A stretch of DNA of 34,366 nt from Prevotellaceae bacterium UBA2744 (GTDB lineage: Bacteria; Bacteroidota; Bacteroidia; Bacteroidales; Bacteroidaceae). This document shows, in pieces, positions 24,217 through 32,796 of this stretch. Positions within the stretch are counted from its first letter, which is position 1. Every line of letters starts with the position of its first letter. The notes under the pieces are model-generated. The model saw only the letters and a list, made by a program, of their open reading frames with translations. It was not told the origin of the DNA and ran no database searches. The position numbers were made by a program, and so were the translations under genes. The stretch spans positions 1 through 34,366 of the forward strand of contig DEJQ01000030.1 in assembly GCA_002353575.1 (NCBI GenBank), read 5' to 3'.

Positions 24217-26850
24217 TTACAGATTAGCTAATTCGATTATTTTTGTTACGGCTGCCTTCAGTCCTTCTGTGTCCTTACCGCCGGCGGTTGCAAAGTGTGG
24301 CTGGCCGCCGCCGCCGCCTTGGATCAGTTTTGCTGCTTCGCGCACCATCTGTCCTGCGTTTTTGCCTTCCTTCACGAGGTCGTCGCTCAGTGAAACGGTC
24401 AATGTCGGTTTGTTGCCCTCTGCACTGCCTATGACCACGAGCAAAGCCTCCGGGAACTGTCCGCGCAGCTGGAATGCTATGTCCTTTGCCTGCTGGGGTT
24501 CCATTGGCATAACGCCTGAAATCACTTTCACTCCGTTCTTCTCGACAGCCTTCTGAATGAGCATTTCCTTCATTTCCTTAGCCTTCTGACTCTTATATTC
24601 TTCTACCTGACTCTGCAGTTCCTTGTTCTCGGCTATTGCCTTCTGTACTGTAGCCATCAGGTCGGGAGCGTTGTTCAGCAGCGTGCGCAGGTCGTTCATG
24701 AAGTCTTGCATGATGTCATACATATTCTCCACTTCCTTGCCTGTGATTGCTTCGATACGGCGTATGCCGGCAGCGATACTGCTTTCGCTTGTGATGCGAA
24801 CCATACCCAGTCGGCCTGTTGACTTGGCATGACATCCGCCGCAGAACTCTACGCTGTTGCCGAACTTCACCACGCGCACCCTGTCGCCATACTTCTCTCC
24901 GAACAATGCTATTGCCCCCAGTTTCTTTGCTTCTTCGATAGGGTAGTCGCGGTACTCCTCCAGCGGAATGTCCTCGCGGATTCGTTCGTTCACGATGTGC
25001 TCCACCTCGCGAATCTGTTCCGGAGTCATCTTCTCGAAGTGCGAGAAGTCGAAGCGCAAGCCGTCGGCAGTCACCAGCGACCCCTTTTGTTCTACGTGAG
25101 TTCCGAGAACCTCTCTCAGAGCCTCGTCAAGCAGGTGTGTACATGTGTGGTTAGCCTCTATGGCGCGACGTGTCTCCACATCTACGCATGCCATGAATTC
25201 TGCTTCCGGATGCTCTGGCATCTTCTTCAATATGTGTATGGCAATACCGTTCTCCTTCTTTGTATCTACTACGTTTACTTCCTCGAATTCCGACACGAGC
25301 ACACCCTTGTCGCCTACTTCGCCACCCATCTCTCCGTAGAATGGAGTCTTGTCCAGGATTACCTCGAATACCGAACCCTTCTTCTGGGTCACCTCCCTGT
25401 ACTTCACGATGTGTGCTGGATACTCTGTGTTGTCGTAGCCGACGAACTCGCTGATGGTGTCGCCCTCGCCCTCGTCGTTCACTACCACCCAGTCGCCCAA
25501 CTGCACCTGTGCAGCATTTCTTGCACGGTTCTTCTGCTGCTGCATACACTCGTCGAAACTCTTCTCATCTACACCCATATCCTGTTCGCGGCAGATGAGT
25601 TCTGTCAGGTCTAGTGGGAATCCGAAGGTGTCGAACAGCGTGAAGGCCTTTTCGCCGCTAATCTCCTTCTCTCCCTTCTCCTTGGCCTCGTCGATCACGC
25701 CCTGCAGCAGCTTGATGCCGTTTTCCAGTGTGCGCAGGAATGAAGACTCCTCCTCCTGCATCACCTTCATGATGAGTTTCTGCTGAGCAGGCAGTTCTGG
25801 GAATGCGTCGCCCATCTCAGCCACGAGCGTAGGCACGAGTTTATATATGAATGCTTCCTTCTGTCCCAGGAATGTGTAGCCATATCGTACGGCACGGCGC
25901 AGGATTCGGCGTATTACGTATCCGGCCTTGGCGTTCGAAGGCAGCTGACCGTCGGCGATGGCGAATGCGATGGCACGCAGGTGGTCAACGATCACTCGCA
26001 GAGCGATGTCCTTCTTCTCGTCGTCGCCATACTTGCATCCTGCCATATCAGCCATCACCTTGATGAGTGGCTGGAAGATGTCAGTGTCGTAGTTCGAAGT
26101 CTTTCCCTGCAGGGTGCGCACCAGTCGCTCGAATCCCATACCCGTATCGATTACCTTTGCAGGCAGACCCTCAAGACTGCCGTCAGCCTTACGGTTATAC
26201 TGCATGAACACCAGGTTCCATATTTCTATCACCTGTGGGTCATCCTTGTTCACCAGTTCTCTTCCCGGCACCTTCGCCTTCTCCTCCTTGCTGCGTGAAT
26301 CCACGTGGAGCTCCGAGCAGGGACCGCAGGGACCTGTGTCGCCCATCTCCCAGAAATTGTCATGCTTATTTCCGTTTATGATGTGATCCTTCGGCAGGAA
26401 CTGTTCCCATATCTGTGCAGCCTCATTATCTCTGTCCAGACCCTCCTCAGGACTGCCTTCAAACACAGTGGCATAAAGATCCTCGGGGTTGATCTTCAGC
26501 ACATCCACGATATACTCCCAAGCCCATGAGATTGCCTCCTTCTTGAAATAGTCGCCAAACGACCAGTTTCCCAGCATCTCGAACATAGTGTGGTGGTATG
26601 TATCGTGTCCTACCTCCTCCAGGTCGTTATGTTTTCCGCTCACGCGCAGACACTTCTGAGTGTCCGCCTGGCGACGGCTCTTCGGAGTTGCATTTCCCAG
26701 GATTATGTCCTTAAACTGATTCATACCTGCATTTGTGAACATCAGCGTAGGGTCGTCTTTCACGACCATTGGAGCTGACGGCACAATCAGGTGTCCCTTG
26801 CTTTCAAAGAAACTCTTGAAAGACTCTCGTATTTCCTTTGCTGTCATCAT
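24217..26850 (-). CDS. alaS: Alanine--tRNA ligase
   Basis: 877 residues, full length. The class II catalytic core has MFTNAGMNQFKDIILG (37-52), HHTMFEMLGNWSFGDYF (86-102) and DTGMGFERL (235-243). The editing domain has the zinc-ligand pattern HTCTH (568-572) plus CGGCH (670-674). The C-terminal DHHA1 domain ends with IQGGGGGQPHFATAGGKD. It charges tRNA-Ala and hydrolyses mischarged Ser/Gly-tRNA-Ala. The start is ATGATG at 26850; the second ATG is equally possible. It heads a minus-strand unit with the STAS gene and rfbC. Confidence 0.97.
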   Translation of the reverse strand: MMTAKEIRESFKSFFESKGHLIVPSAPMVVKDDPTLMFTNAGMNQFKDIILGNATPKSRRQADTQKCLRVSGKHNDLEEVGHDTYHHTMFEMLGNWSFGDYFKKEAISWAWEYIVDVLKINPEDLYATVFEGSPEEGLDRDNEAAQIWEQFLPKDHIINGNKHDNFWEMGDTGPCGPCSELHVDSRSKEEKAKVPGRELVNKDDPQVIEIWNLVFMQYNRKADGSLEGLPAKVIDTGMGFERLVRTLQGKTSNYDTDIFQPLIKVMADMAGCKYGDDEKKDIALRVIVDHLRAIAFAIADGQLPSNAKAGYVIRRILRRAVRYGYTFLGQKEAFIYKLVPTLVAEMGDAFPELPAQQKLIMKVMQEEESSFLRTLENGIKLLQGVIDEAKEKGEKEISGEKAFTLFDTFGFPLDLTELICREQDMGVDEKSFDECMQQQKNRARNAAQVQLGDWVVVNDEGEGDTISEFVGYDNTEYPAHIVKYREVTQKKGSVFEVILDKTPFYGEMGGEVGDKGVLVSEFEEVNVVDTKKENGIAIHILKKMPEHPEAEFMACVDVETRRAIEANHTCTHLLDEALREVLGTHVEQKGSLVTADGLRFDFSHFEKMTPEQIREVEHIVNERIREDIPLEEYRDYPIEEAKKLGAIALFGEKYGDRVRVVKFGNSVEFCGGCHAKSTGRLGMVRITSESSIAAGIRRIEAITGKEVENMYDIMQDFMNDLRTLLNNAPDLMATVQKAIAENKELQSQVEEYKSQKAKEMKEMLIQKAVEKNGVKVISGVMPMEPQQAKDIAFQLRGQFPEALLVVIGSAEGNKPTLTVSLSDDLVKEGKNAGQMVREAAKLIQGGGGGQPHFATAGGKDTEGLKAAVTKIIELANL

Positions 26851-26875
26851 TTTATAATCAATTCAATTTTCTGTG

Positions 26876-26883
26876 CAAATTTA
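26876..26883 (-). promoter_or_regulatory. TAnnTTTG promoter box for alaS
   Basis: TAAATTTG on the minus strand, 25 bases upstream of the alaS ATG. A -33 TTTG is not evident. Confidence 0.5.
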
Positions 26884-26997
26884 CGCATTTTATTTTTATT
26901 AGCTATCAGATACTGAAAAGTTTTATCCCTGTAAGGTAAACAGTAAACAAAATTTTAAAAATATCCCAACTTTTGCAGTATTTTAGAAAGAAGTTTG

Positions 26998-27005
26998 TAT
27001 TTTTG
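26998..27005 (+). promoter_or_regulatory. TAnnTTTG promoter box for the restriction-modification gene
   Basis: TATTTTTG with TTTG at 26972-26975, 22 bases upstream (slightly long spacer). The ATG follows 27 bases after the box. The 26884-26971 spacer between the divergent alaS and RM promoters is AT-rich, with nothing else identified. Confidence 0.5.
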
Positions 27006-27032
27006 CAATTTGAAAAACAGGAATAATATACT

Positions 27033-29963
27033 ATGAAGACAGAGAAACAAATGGCTATGGCTGCTGCTGAATTTGCGGGGCGATGGAAAGGTAGAGGATA
27101 TGAAAGAGGAGAGTCGCAGCCTTTTTGGATAGATCTGCTTACAAATGTTTTTGGAATTGAGACTCCATCGGATGGCTTCATCACTTTTGAAGACCATAGA
27201 ATGGTTGATTCTTCTAACTTTATAGATGGACGCATACCCTCCACTCGTGTACTGATTGAGCAGAAGTCTCTGGGCAAAGATTTGAGAGCTGGTATTCGTC
27301 AAAGCGATGGATCACTTCTTAATCCATTTCAGCAAGCTCGGCGCTATGTAGTCAGTCTTCCTGTGTCAGAACATCCTCGATGGATAGTGACCTGCAACTT
27401 CTCAGAATTCCTTGTTTATGATATGGAACAGCCAAATGGGGAGCCTGAGCAGATTTTGCTTGAAAATCTTGTCAAGGAATACTATCGTCTGATGTTCCTT
27501 GTTGATGCCAAGAATGAGCATCTGAGCAAAGAGATGCAGGTATCAATGCAAGCTGGTGAGATAGTAGCCAGAATTTATGATGCTTTGCTGAAACAATATA
27601 ATGATGATAGTCCTGAAGCTCAACGTTGGTTGAATATCCTCTGTGTTCGAATAGTGTTCTGTCTATATGCTGAAGATGCAGGCGTCTTTACACACGATCA
27701 GTTCCATGATTTCTTGGTATCATATGAAGCAAAGGATTTGCGTAGAGCTTTGCGTGACCTCTTCGAAGTGCTGAACACTCCACAGGATAAGCGCAGTAAG
27801 TATCTGCAAGAAGATTTGCAGGCTTTTCCTTACACAAATGGAGGGATGTTTGAAGAGGAAATAGAGATACCACAATTTACAGAAGAACTAAAAGAAACCT
27901 TGCTGAAAAATGCAAGTCTTGACTTCGATTGGAGTGAAATCTCTCCAACAATCTTTGGTGCTGTTTTCGAAAGTACCCTCAATCCAGAAACTCGTCGTAG
28001 TGGTGGTATGCACTATACCAGTATTGAGAATATCCACAAGGTTATTGACCCTCTATTCTTGAATGATTTGCGCAGAGAATTGGACGAAATTCTTGAGGAA
28101 AAGATAGAGAAACAACGCATTAAGAAGCTCGATGCTTATCAAGAACGTTTGGCATCTCTTACCTTTCTCGACCCTGCCTGTGGTTCAGGAAACTTCCTTA
28201 CAGAAACATATTTGTCACTTCGTCGATTGGAGAATGAAGCAATCCGGGAACGTTATCATGGTCAGACAATGATGGGTGCTTTTGTAAATCCTATTAAGGT
28301 AAGCATTCAGCAATTCTATGGAATAGAGATAAATGACTTTGCAGTAACTGTTGCCACCACAGCCCTTTGGATAAGTGAGGCACAGATGTTAGCTGAAACA
28401 GAAAACATCATCAAACAAGATATAGATTTCCTTCCATTAAAAGCATATCACAATATTCGAGAAGGTAATGCTTTGAGAATGGATTGGGATGTAATTGAAA
28501 TTCCATCAGATGTGCCTACAATTCATGCTAATAATGTTCACCTGATTATCGAACCAGAGCCAATGGTTGCCAGTGAACCAGAAACAATAGAGTATAATGA
28601 AGTGAATATTGTGGCTCGTCACTTTGATGGTAAAGCTAAACCACAGGTGCAACGCTATCAGGTTCAGTATGATTACATTATTGGCAACCCTCCATTTATT
28701 GGTGCTCGTCAGATGAATGCAAGTCAGAAAGACGATGTTATCAGTATATTTGGTGAAAAATGGAAGAATGTAGGTAATCTCGATTATGTCTGCTGTTGGT
28801 ATATGAAAGCTTTTCAATCAACGAAAATTGGACATCCTCGTATTGCATTCGTATCAACCAATAGCATTTGTCAAGGCGAACAAGTTGCCAATCTGTGGCA
28901 ACCGCTCATGGAAAATGGACTTCGCATCGACTTTGCTCATCGTACTTTCCGTTGGGATAGCGAAGCTTCGTTGCAGGCACATGTTCATTGTGTGATAGTT
29001 GGTTTTAGTGACAAGAATGAGCCTGAGAAAGAACACTTACTTTTCGATAATGATAAAGTAAGTAAGGTAGGCCACATCAATGCTTACTTGATGGATGCGC
29101 CTGATGTGTTTATTGGAAGCAGGCATGTACCTCTTTGTGATATTCCAATGATTGGTATCGGCAACAAGCCAATTGATGGAGGTAACTATCTTTTTACAAA
29201 AGAAGAGAAAGAAGAGTTTATTAGGATAGAACCAAAAGCTGAACAATACTTTAGGTTGTGGTATGGCTCAGAAGAGTTTATACATCAAAAGCCACGTTTT
29301 TGCTTATGGCTTGGTTATTGTTCACCTTCAGAACTAAGGCAGATGCCGCATTGCCTAAAACGTATAGAGAATGTAAGGAATATCAGATTAGCAAGTAATA
29401 GTGCAGGAACACGCAAGATTGCAGACAGACCGACGCGTTTCCATGTAGAGAATATGCCTGATACTAACTATATTATTGTTCCTAAGGTGTCTTCAGAAAA
29501 ACGTCGATATATTCCTATGGGCTTTATGTCGCCAGATGTTTTAGCAAGTGACCTTGTTTTTGTTATCCCTAAAGCTACTCTCTACCATTTCGGCATTCTT
29601 GAAAGCAATGTTCACATGGCTTGGATGAGAACTGTTTGTGGAAGATTAAAAAGTGACTATCGATACTCCAAGGATATTGTTTACAACAACTTCCCATGGC
29701 CTAATCCAACAGAAGAACAGAAGGCAAAGATAGAGCAGACTGCACAAGCCATTCTTGATGCCCGTGCGAAATATCCTGATAGTTCTCTGGCAGACTTGTA
29801 TGACGAACTGACAATGCCTGTAGAACTGCGCAAAGCACATCAGGACAATGATAGAGCGGTTATGCATGCATATGGTTTCCCTGTTAAGTCCACATTTACA
29901 GAAAGCCAATGCGTAGCAGAGCTGTTTAACATGTATAAAGATTTGACTAAAGAACAGAACTGA
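27033..29963 (+). CDS. Single-chain type IIG/IIL restriction-modification enzyme (MmeI-like)
   Basis: 976 residues, the size of MmeI-family enzymes that cut and methylate DNA in one polypeptide. The N-terminal nuclease has FIDGRIPSTRVLIEQKS, giving a PD-(D/E)XK pattern of Asp65 and Glu76-Gln-Lys78. A helical connector (about 150-330) follows. The gamma-type N6-adenine methyltransferase has motif I FLDPACGSGNF (378-388) and motif IV GNPPFIGAR (551-559), with a GIEINDFAVTVA acidic turn near 430. The C-terminal part (about 650-950) would be the target-recognition region. As both activities share one recognition domain, no separate methylase or specificity subunit is needed, and none is adjacent. 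The methylated strand protects the host; the recognition sequence is not readable. Accessory gene in an island between alaS and a lipoprotein gene. Confidence 0.85.
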   Translation: MKTEKQMAMAAAEFAGRWKGRGYERGESQPFWIDLLTNVFGIETPSDGFITFEDHRMVDSSNFIDGRIPSTRVLIEQKSLGKDLRAGIRQSDGSLLNPFQQARRYVVSLPVSEHPRWIVTCNFSEFLVYDMEQPNGEPEQILLENLVKEYYRLMFLVDAKNEHLSKEMQVSMQAGEIVARIYDALLKQYNDDSPEAQRWLNILCVRIVFCLYAEDAGVFTHDQFHDFLVSYEAKDLRRALRDLFEVLNTPQDKRSKYLQEDLQAFPYTNGGMFEEEIEIPQFTEELKETLLKNASLDFDWSEISPTIFGAVFESTLNPETRRSGGMHYTSIENIHKVIDPLFLNDLRRELDEILEEKIEKQRIKKLDAYQERLASLTFLDPACGSGNFLTETYLSLRRLENEAIRERYHGQTMMGAFVNPIKVSIQQFYGIEINDFAVTVATTALWISEAQMLAETENIIKQDIDFLPLKAYHNIREGNALRMDWDVIEIPSDVPTIHANNVHLIIEPEPMVASEPETIEYNEVNIVARHFDGKAKPQVQRYQVQYDYIIGNPPFIGARQMNASQKDDVISIFGEKWKNVGNLDYVCCWYMKAFQSTKIGHPRIAFVSTNSICQGEQVANLWQPLMENGLRIDFAHRTFRWDSEASLQAHVHCVIVGFSDKNEPEKEHLLFDNDKVSKVGHINAYLMDAPDVFIGSRHVPLCDIPMIGIGNKPIDGGNYLFTKEEKEEFIRIEPKAEQYFRLWYGSEEFIHQKPRFCLWLGYCSPSELRQMPHCLKRIENVRNIRLASNSAGTRKIADRPTRFHVENMPDTNYIIVPKVSSEKRRYIPMGFMSPDVLASDLVFVIPKATLYHFGILESNVHMAWMRTVCGRLKSDYRYSKDIVYNNFPWPNPTEEQKAKIEQTAQAILDARAKYPDSSLADLYDELTMPVELRKAHQDNDRAVMHAYGFPVKSTFTESQCVAELFNMYKDLTKEQN

Positions 29964-30040
29964 ACGAGATAATTGATATAATTATAAATATTCATAATAC
30001 TATATCTTGTGGTTAATTTTTTTATAAATTGAGCAAGTTA

Positions 30041-30940
30041 ATGGAAACTAATATTTTTAAAGAAACAAATTGGATAAAAGCGTACATAGTGGATGTACTA
30101 CCATGTTTAACTGCCATTCTCTATGCATTGGCTGTTATTTATAATGTTGCATTCTTTTCTATCTTTAATATTGACGTAACAGATTTTTTATCGTTTAGTG
30201 AGATGATTGTTAGTGTTATACAGCCATTATTAATTTTGTCTGTATTATTATTGTTGTTGTTAGCTATAGCGATATATCTCATACCTGCTTTTATGGCAAG
30301 ATTTAATCGTAATAGAAGACATAAATTACTAAACAGGAAAAAAATAAAGCGATTGAGATGGCTCGTAATAATTTTCCATTCTTTCCCTCTTTATAAATCA
30401 TTCAAGTTATTCACTTTTTCTTTTTTTATTGTAACACCTACCTATTATTTTTTGTTTTTTCAAAGGGTAATAGATGATTTTGACGGCAAATACTCAGGCT
30501 TTGTTCCAATTTTTATACCAATTTGTTTAACTATCATGCTATTGGTATGTAAATTAATTATTCGCCCTAAAATAACATTTATTGAACAACTAAAAAATAT
30601 AAATTTTGCAGACAAAGTGTTATCCTTTATACTGTATGTTGTTTTTGCTATTGCTGTTATTTATGAAAGTGGGCTAAGAGACGGAAAGACCCTTCTACAA
30701 ACCGATGAAGTGAATTTTGAAATGGCATTAATTAATAATAGTAATTATGATAGCAAAAACTACAAATATATAAAGCATGCTAATGATCGAGTTTTTGTTT
30801 ATGACAAACATTCAAAATCATCTTTAATTTTCTTTGAGAATAGTATCTTGTCATTAAAAATTTATAATAAAAATGTTTATAAAAATTCTGCTATTAATTA
30901 TATAATGGATAATTTTGTTAAAATAAAAATTGATAAATAA
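30041..30940 (+). CDS. Multi-pass membrane protein of unknown function
   Basis: 299 residues from the ATG at 30041 (METNIFKETN); the TTG at 30029 is a less likely start. About five membrane segments are visible (roughly 15-40, 55-82, 123-141, 152-174, 193-209). A strongly basic loop after the second (RFNRNRRHKLLNRKKIKR, 88-105) should be cytoplasmic. The last 90 residues are soluble and rich in Asn, Lys and Tyr. I recognise no family. Codon use is extremely A/T-rich compared with genes outside the island. It follows the restriction-modification gene by 77 bases on the same strand; whether they share a transcript is unclear, as no terminator or good promoter box is visible between them. A defence-linked role is only a guess from position. 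Confidence 0.7.
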   Translation: METNIFKETNWIKAYIVDVLPCLTAILYALAVIYNVAFFSIFNIDVTDFLSFSEMIVSVIQPLLILSVLLLLLLAIAIYLIPAFMARFNRNRRHKLLNRKKIKRLRWLVIIFHSFPLYKSFKLFTFSFFIVTPTYYFLFFQRVIDDFDGKYSGFVPIFIPICLTIMLLVCKLIIRPKITFIEQLKNINFADKVLSFILYVVFAIAVIYESGLRDGKTLLQTDEVNFEMALINNSNYDSKNYKYIKHANDRVFVYDKHSKSSLIFFENSILSLKIYNKNVYKNSAINYIMDNFVKIKIDK

Positions 30941-30968
30941 TATTGTAGAGGATGCCACATGGACAGGT

Positions 30969-30996
30969 GGCTGATGTCTGAGGGCTGATGGCTGAA
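30969..30996 (+). repeat. Four-unit degenerate heptamer tandem repeat
   Basis: Four adjacent 7-base units, consensus GGCTGAT: units 1 and 3 are exact, unit 4 ends in A, unit 2 (30976-30982) has two changes. It is GC-rich within very AT-rich surroundings, in the 99-base gap before the secreted DnaJ-type protein. Function unknown; it could be a slippage scar or a protein-binding site. Confidence 0.5.
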
Positions 30997-31039
30997 TTAA
31001 ACTTGTATAATATAATTGATTTTTAATTGATAATGTTGT

Positions 31040-32407
31040 ATGAAACAGTTTTTTGTGTTATTGTTGTTGTCACTCTGTATGCGCGTTGGTTTTGCTCAGA
31101 AATGTGAAAAAGTTTCAGAAAGAACCTATAAGCACGTAGAAGACGATGGTTTTGTGTGGTATAGATACTTGGGAGATAATGGAAGAGTGGGGGCTATAAA
31201 TGCTAATGGTGATACTATTATTTCATCAGAACGCGGCTATTGTGAGATTGTTTGTCGTGGGTTTGCGAATATTTTTAATAAATCAGATAAATCGGTTTTC
31301 TTTCAAACATACTTGTTTGAATCTGATGGTGATGTTAACGCATTAGTAGAATCGTTTTTTTTCCAACCTTCTTTATATTCCTACTTCAATTGTTTACAAA
31401 ACATATGTAAGTACACTTGTGGAGTTTGTGATTTGACTGGAAAAGAGTTGGTGCCAGCTATTTATTATCAGGATTGTCGTTGTTTTAAATATGGGAGTTT
31501 TATATATTATTCAACTAAAACGGATAAGGGTGAAATAATATTCGACAAAAATGGGCGTATTATATACCCCGCAAGATTGAATGATATTTATTATTATTCT
31601 GGATGTTTCAGAAAAAATTTTGGGAACCAATCTATTCCAGTTTCAAATAAGATATCTGAATATTACAAACAACAACAACTCTTGGATAGAGCTACTGCGC
31701 AAGGTGTTAATGTAGATGATGTTTTAAATGAAGGCTTGTGTTTTGAGAATCAACGAGATTGGGCTAAGGCTATAGTTGTTTATTCCAAGGCTATAAAAAT
31801 CCGACCTTCATCATTCGCTTATAGCCATCGAGGACGATGCTATTTTGAAAAAGGTAATCTGAAGTCAGCAATGGCTGATCTTCGATATCCTCTCTTTTTA
31901 GATGATTGTACGCCAGATATTTTTGCTATGTCGGACTCGTTACTCACTATTTTAGAAGAACAATATGCGGGAATAAAGAAAGAGCGGTTTGAACGCATGG
32001 AACGTATGATTGGAGCTTTCGCTGATGGGGCTGAGGCTATGAGTAATAGTTTGACTGCAATAGCAGATGCAAAATCTGACATATCCAATGGAACATCATC
32101 CACTTTGACTACAACAATCAACACTTCAGAATCGGTTGCTAAAAACAATCAAATTAGCTCTAAAACCAATGTTCCTATTGGTCATAATGCTATTAAGAAG
32201 CGTTGTAACTTGTGTGGTGGTGATGGTAAGTGTCGTGGCAAATATCATTGTCGTGGTACAGGAGTGTGTAATTGGTGCAACGGAGAGGGTTCCACAATAG
32301 TACAGGGAAACGTTATAAAATGTGTCAATTGTAACGGGTCTGGTAAATGTTCGTTTTGTCGTGGCAGTAAAAAATGTCAGCGCTGTAAAGGTGTTGGAAC
32401 ACTATAA
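31040..32407 (+). CDS. Secreted WG-like/TPR protein with C-terminal DnaJ-type cysteine-rich domain
   Basis: 455 residues. A signal peptide (1-20, ending GFAQ) sends it out of the cytoplasm. Residues about 38-175 resemble WG repeats (LGDNGRVGAINANGDTII, CDLTGKELVPAIYY, IIFDKNGRIIYP). Residues about 225-290 form one or two TPR units (EGLCFENQRDWAKAIVVYSK, then AIKIRPSSFAYSHRGRCYF). A Ser/Thr/Asn-rich linker (335-380) leads to a C-terminal array (389-453) of CxxCxGxG-type motifs: CNLCGGDG, CNWCNGEG, CVNCNGSG, CSFCRGS, CQRCKGVG. That array is the zinc-binding fold of DnaJ, but the J domain is absent. Many further cysteines occur in the N-terminal half. Function unknown; an extracytoplasmic protein-binding role is inferred. 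No neighbour clarifies it. Confidence 0.75.
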   Translation: MKQFFVLLLLSLCMRVGFAQKCEKVSERTYKHVEDDGFVWYRYLGDNGRVGAINANGDTIISSERGYCEIVCRGFANIFNKSDKSVFFQTYLFESDGDVNALVESFFFQPSLYSYFNCLQNICKYTCGVCDLTGKELVPAIYYQDCRCFKYGSFIYYSTKTDKGEIIFDKNGRIIYPARLNDIYYYSGCFRKNFGNQSIPVSNKISEYYKQQQLLDRATAQGVNVDDVLNEGLCFENQRDWAKAIVVYSKAIKIRPSSFAYSHRGRCYFEKGNLKSAMADLRYPLFLDDCTPDIFAMSDSLLTILEEQYAGIKKERFERMERMIGAFADGAEAMSNSLTAIADAKSDISNGTSSTLTTTINTSESVAKNNQISSKTNVPIGHNAIKKRCNLCGGDGKCRGKYHCRGTGVCNWCNGEGSTIVQGNVIKCVNCNGSGKCSFCRGSKKCQRCKGVGTL

Positions 32408-32490
32408 TGTCAGCAGCACTTAGCGCAGGGCTCTGAAAAGAGCTGTAAAACTCAAAAGTGTTTTTGTGGTTTGGGTTTCTTTCGATGTTC

Positions 32491-32796
32491 TCAGTATATT
32501 GGTTTGACTATCTCGACTCTCATTCCAAGAGCAGCAATTATACGATAGAAAGTACCTACACTGGGATTAATAATCCCATTTTCTATTTTTGAAATGTAAG
32601 ATTTGGTCGTTTGTGTACGTTCAGCCAATTCAGCTTGAGTTAACTTAGCTTCTTTGCGAGCATCTTGAAGTATCTGCCCCGAATAAAAAGAGTAAGCAGC
32701 TTCTTCTGCGCGAACTCTCTCAGGTGTACCTTCTGCCCCGAATTTAGCGTCTAGTACAGCATCATAGTCAACGATTTTGTGATTGTTTGTCTGCAT
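32491..32796 (-). CDS. HigA-like XRE-family antitoxin
   Basis: 101 residues. A Cro/C1-type helix-turn-helix occupies about 45-75 (ILQDARKEAKLTQAELAER, TQTTKSYISKIENG), and the C terminus ends MRVEIVKPIY. The N-terminal 40 residues (NNHKIVDYDAVLDAKFGAEG, then TPERVRAEEAAYSFYSG) are those of antitoxins paired with RelE/HigB-type mRNA interferases. In that class the antitoxin gene follows and overlaps the toxin gene. Here the frame immediately upstream, overlapping by 29 bases, is only the C-terminal stub of such a toxin. The antitoxin is thus apparently an orphan; it may still autoregulate or neutralise a toxin encoded elsewhere. A strong Shine-Dalgarno precedes it. Confidence 0.85.
   Translation of the reverse strand: MQTNNHKIVDYDAVLDAKFGAEGTPERVRAEEAAYSFYSGQILQDARKEAKLTQAELAERTQTTKSYISKIENGIINPSVGTFYRIIAALGMRVEIVKPIY

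Larger units (their letters stand above)
29964..32420. other. AT-rich accessory segment
   Basis: Base composition drops visibly after the restriction-modification gene: for example 13 G+C of 60 bases at 30421-30480, against 32 of 60 at 23641-23700 in rfbC. Two unrecognised genes lie here, and at 30969-30996 there is a short tandem heptamer. Composition and gene content suggest recent acquisition; boundaries are approximate and no integrase or attachment site is seen. Confidence 0.5.

Noticed and set aside
24829..25614. Plus-strand open frame of 261 codons
   Set aside because: Lies entirely antisense to alaS, shows no domain, and its Leu/Val/His-rich composition is that of a reverse-strand shadow.
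31040..32407. Reading the cysteine-rich gene as a DnaJ chaperone
   Set aside because: No J domain or HPD motif, and a signal peptide is present; only the zinc-finger motif is shared.
32429..32444. Short hairpin (GCTCT, GAAA loop, AGAGC) between the secreted cysteine-rich gene and the antitoxin gene
   Set aside because: Only a 5-bp stem plus one wobble pair, and no T-run on either side; not convincing as a terminator.
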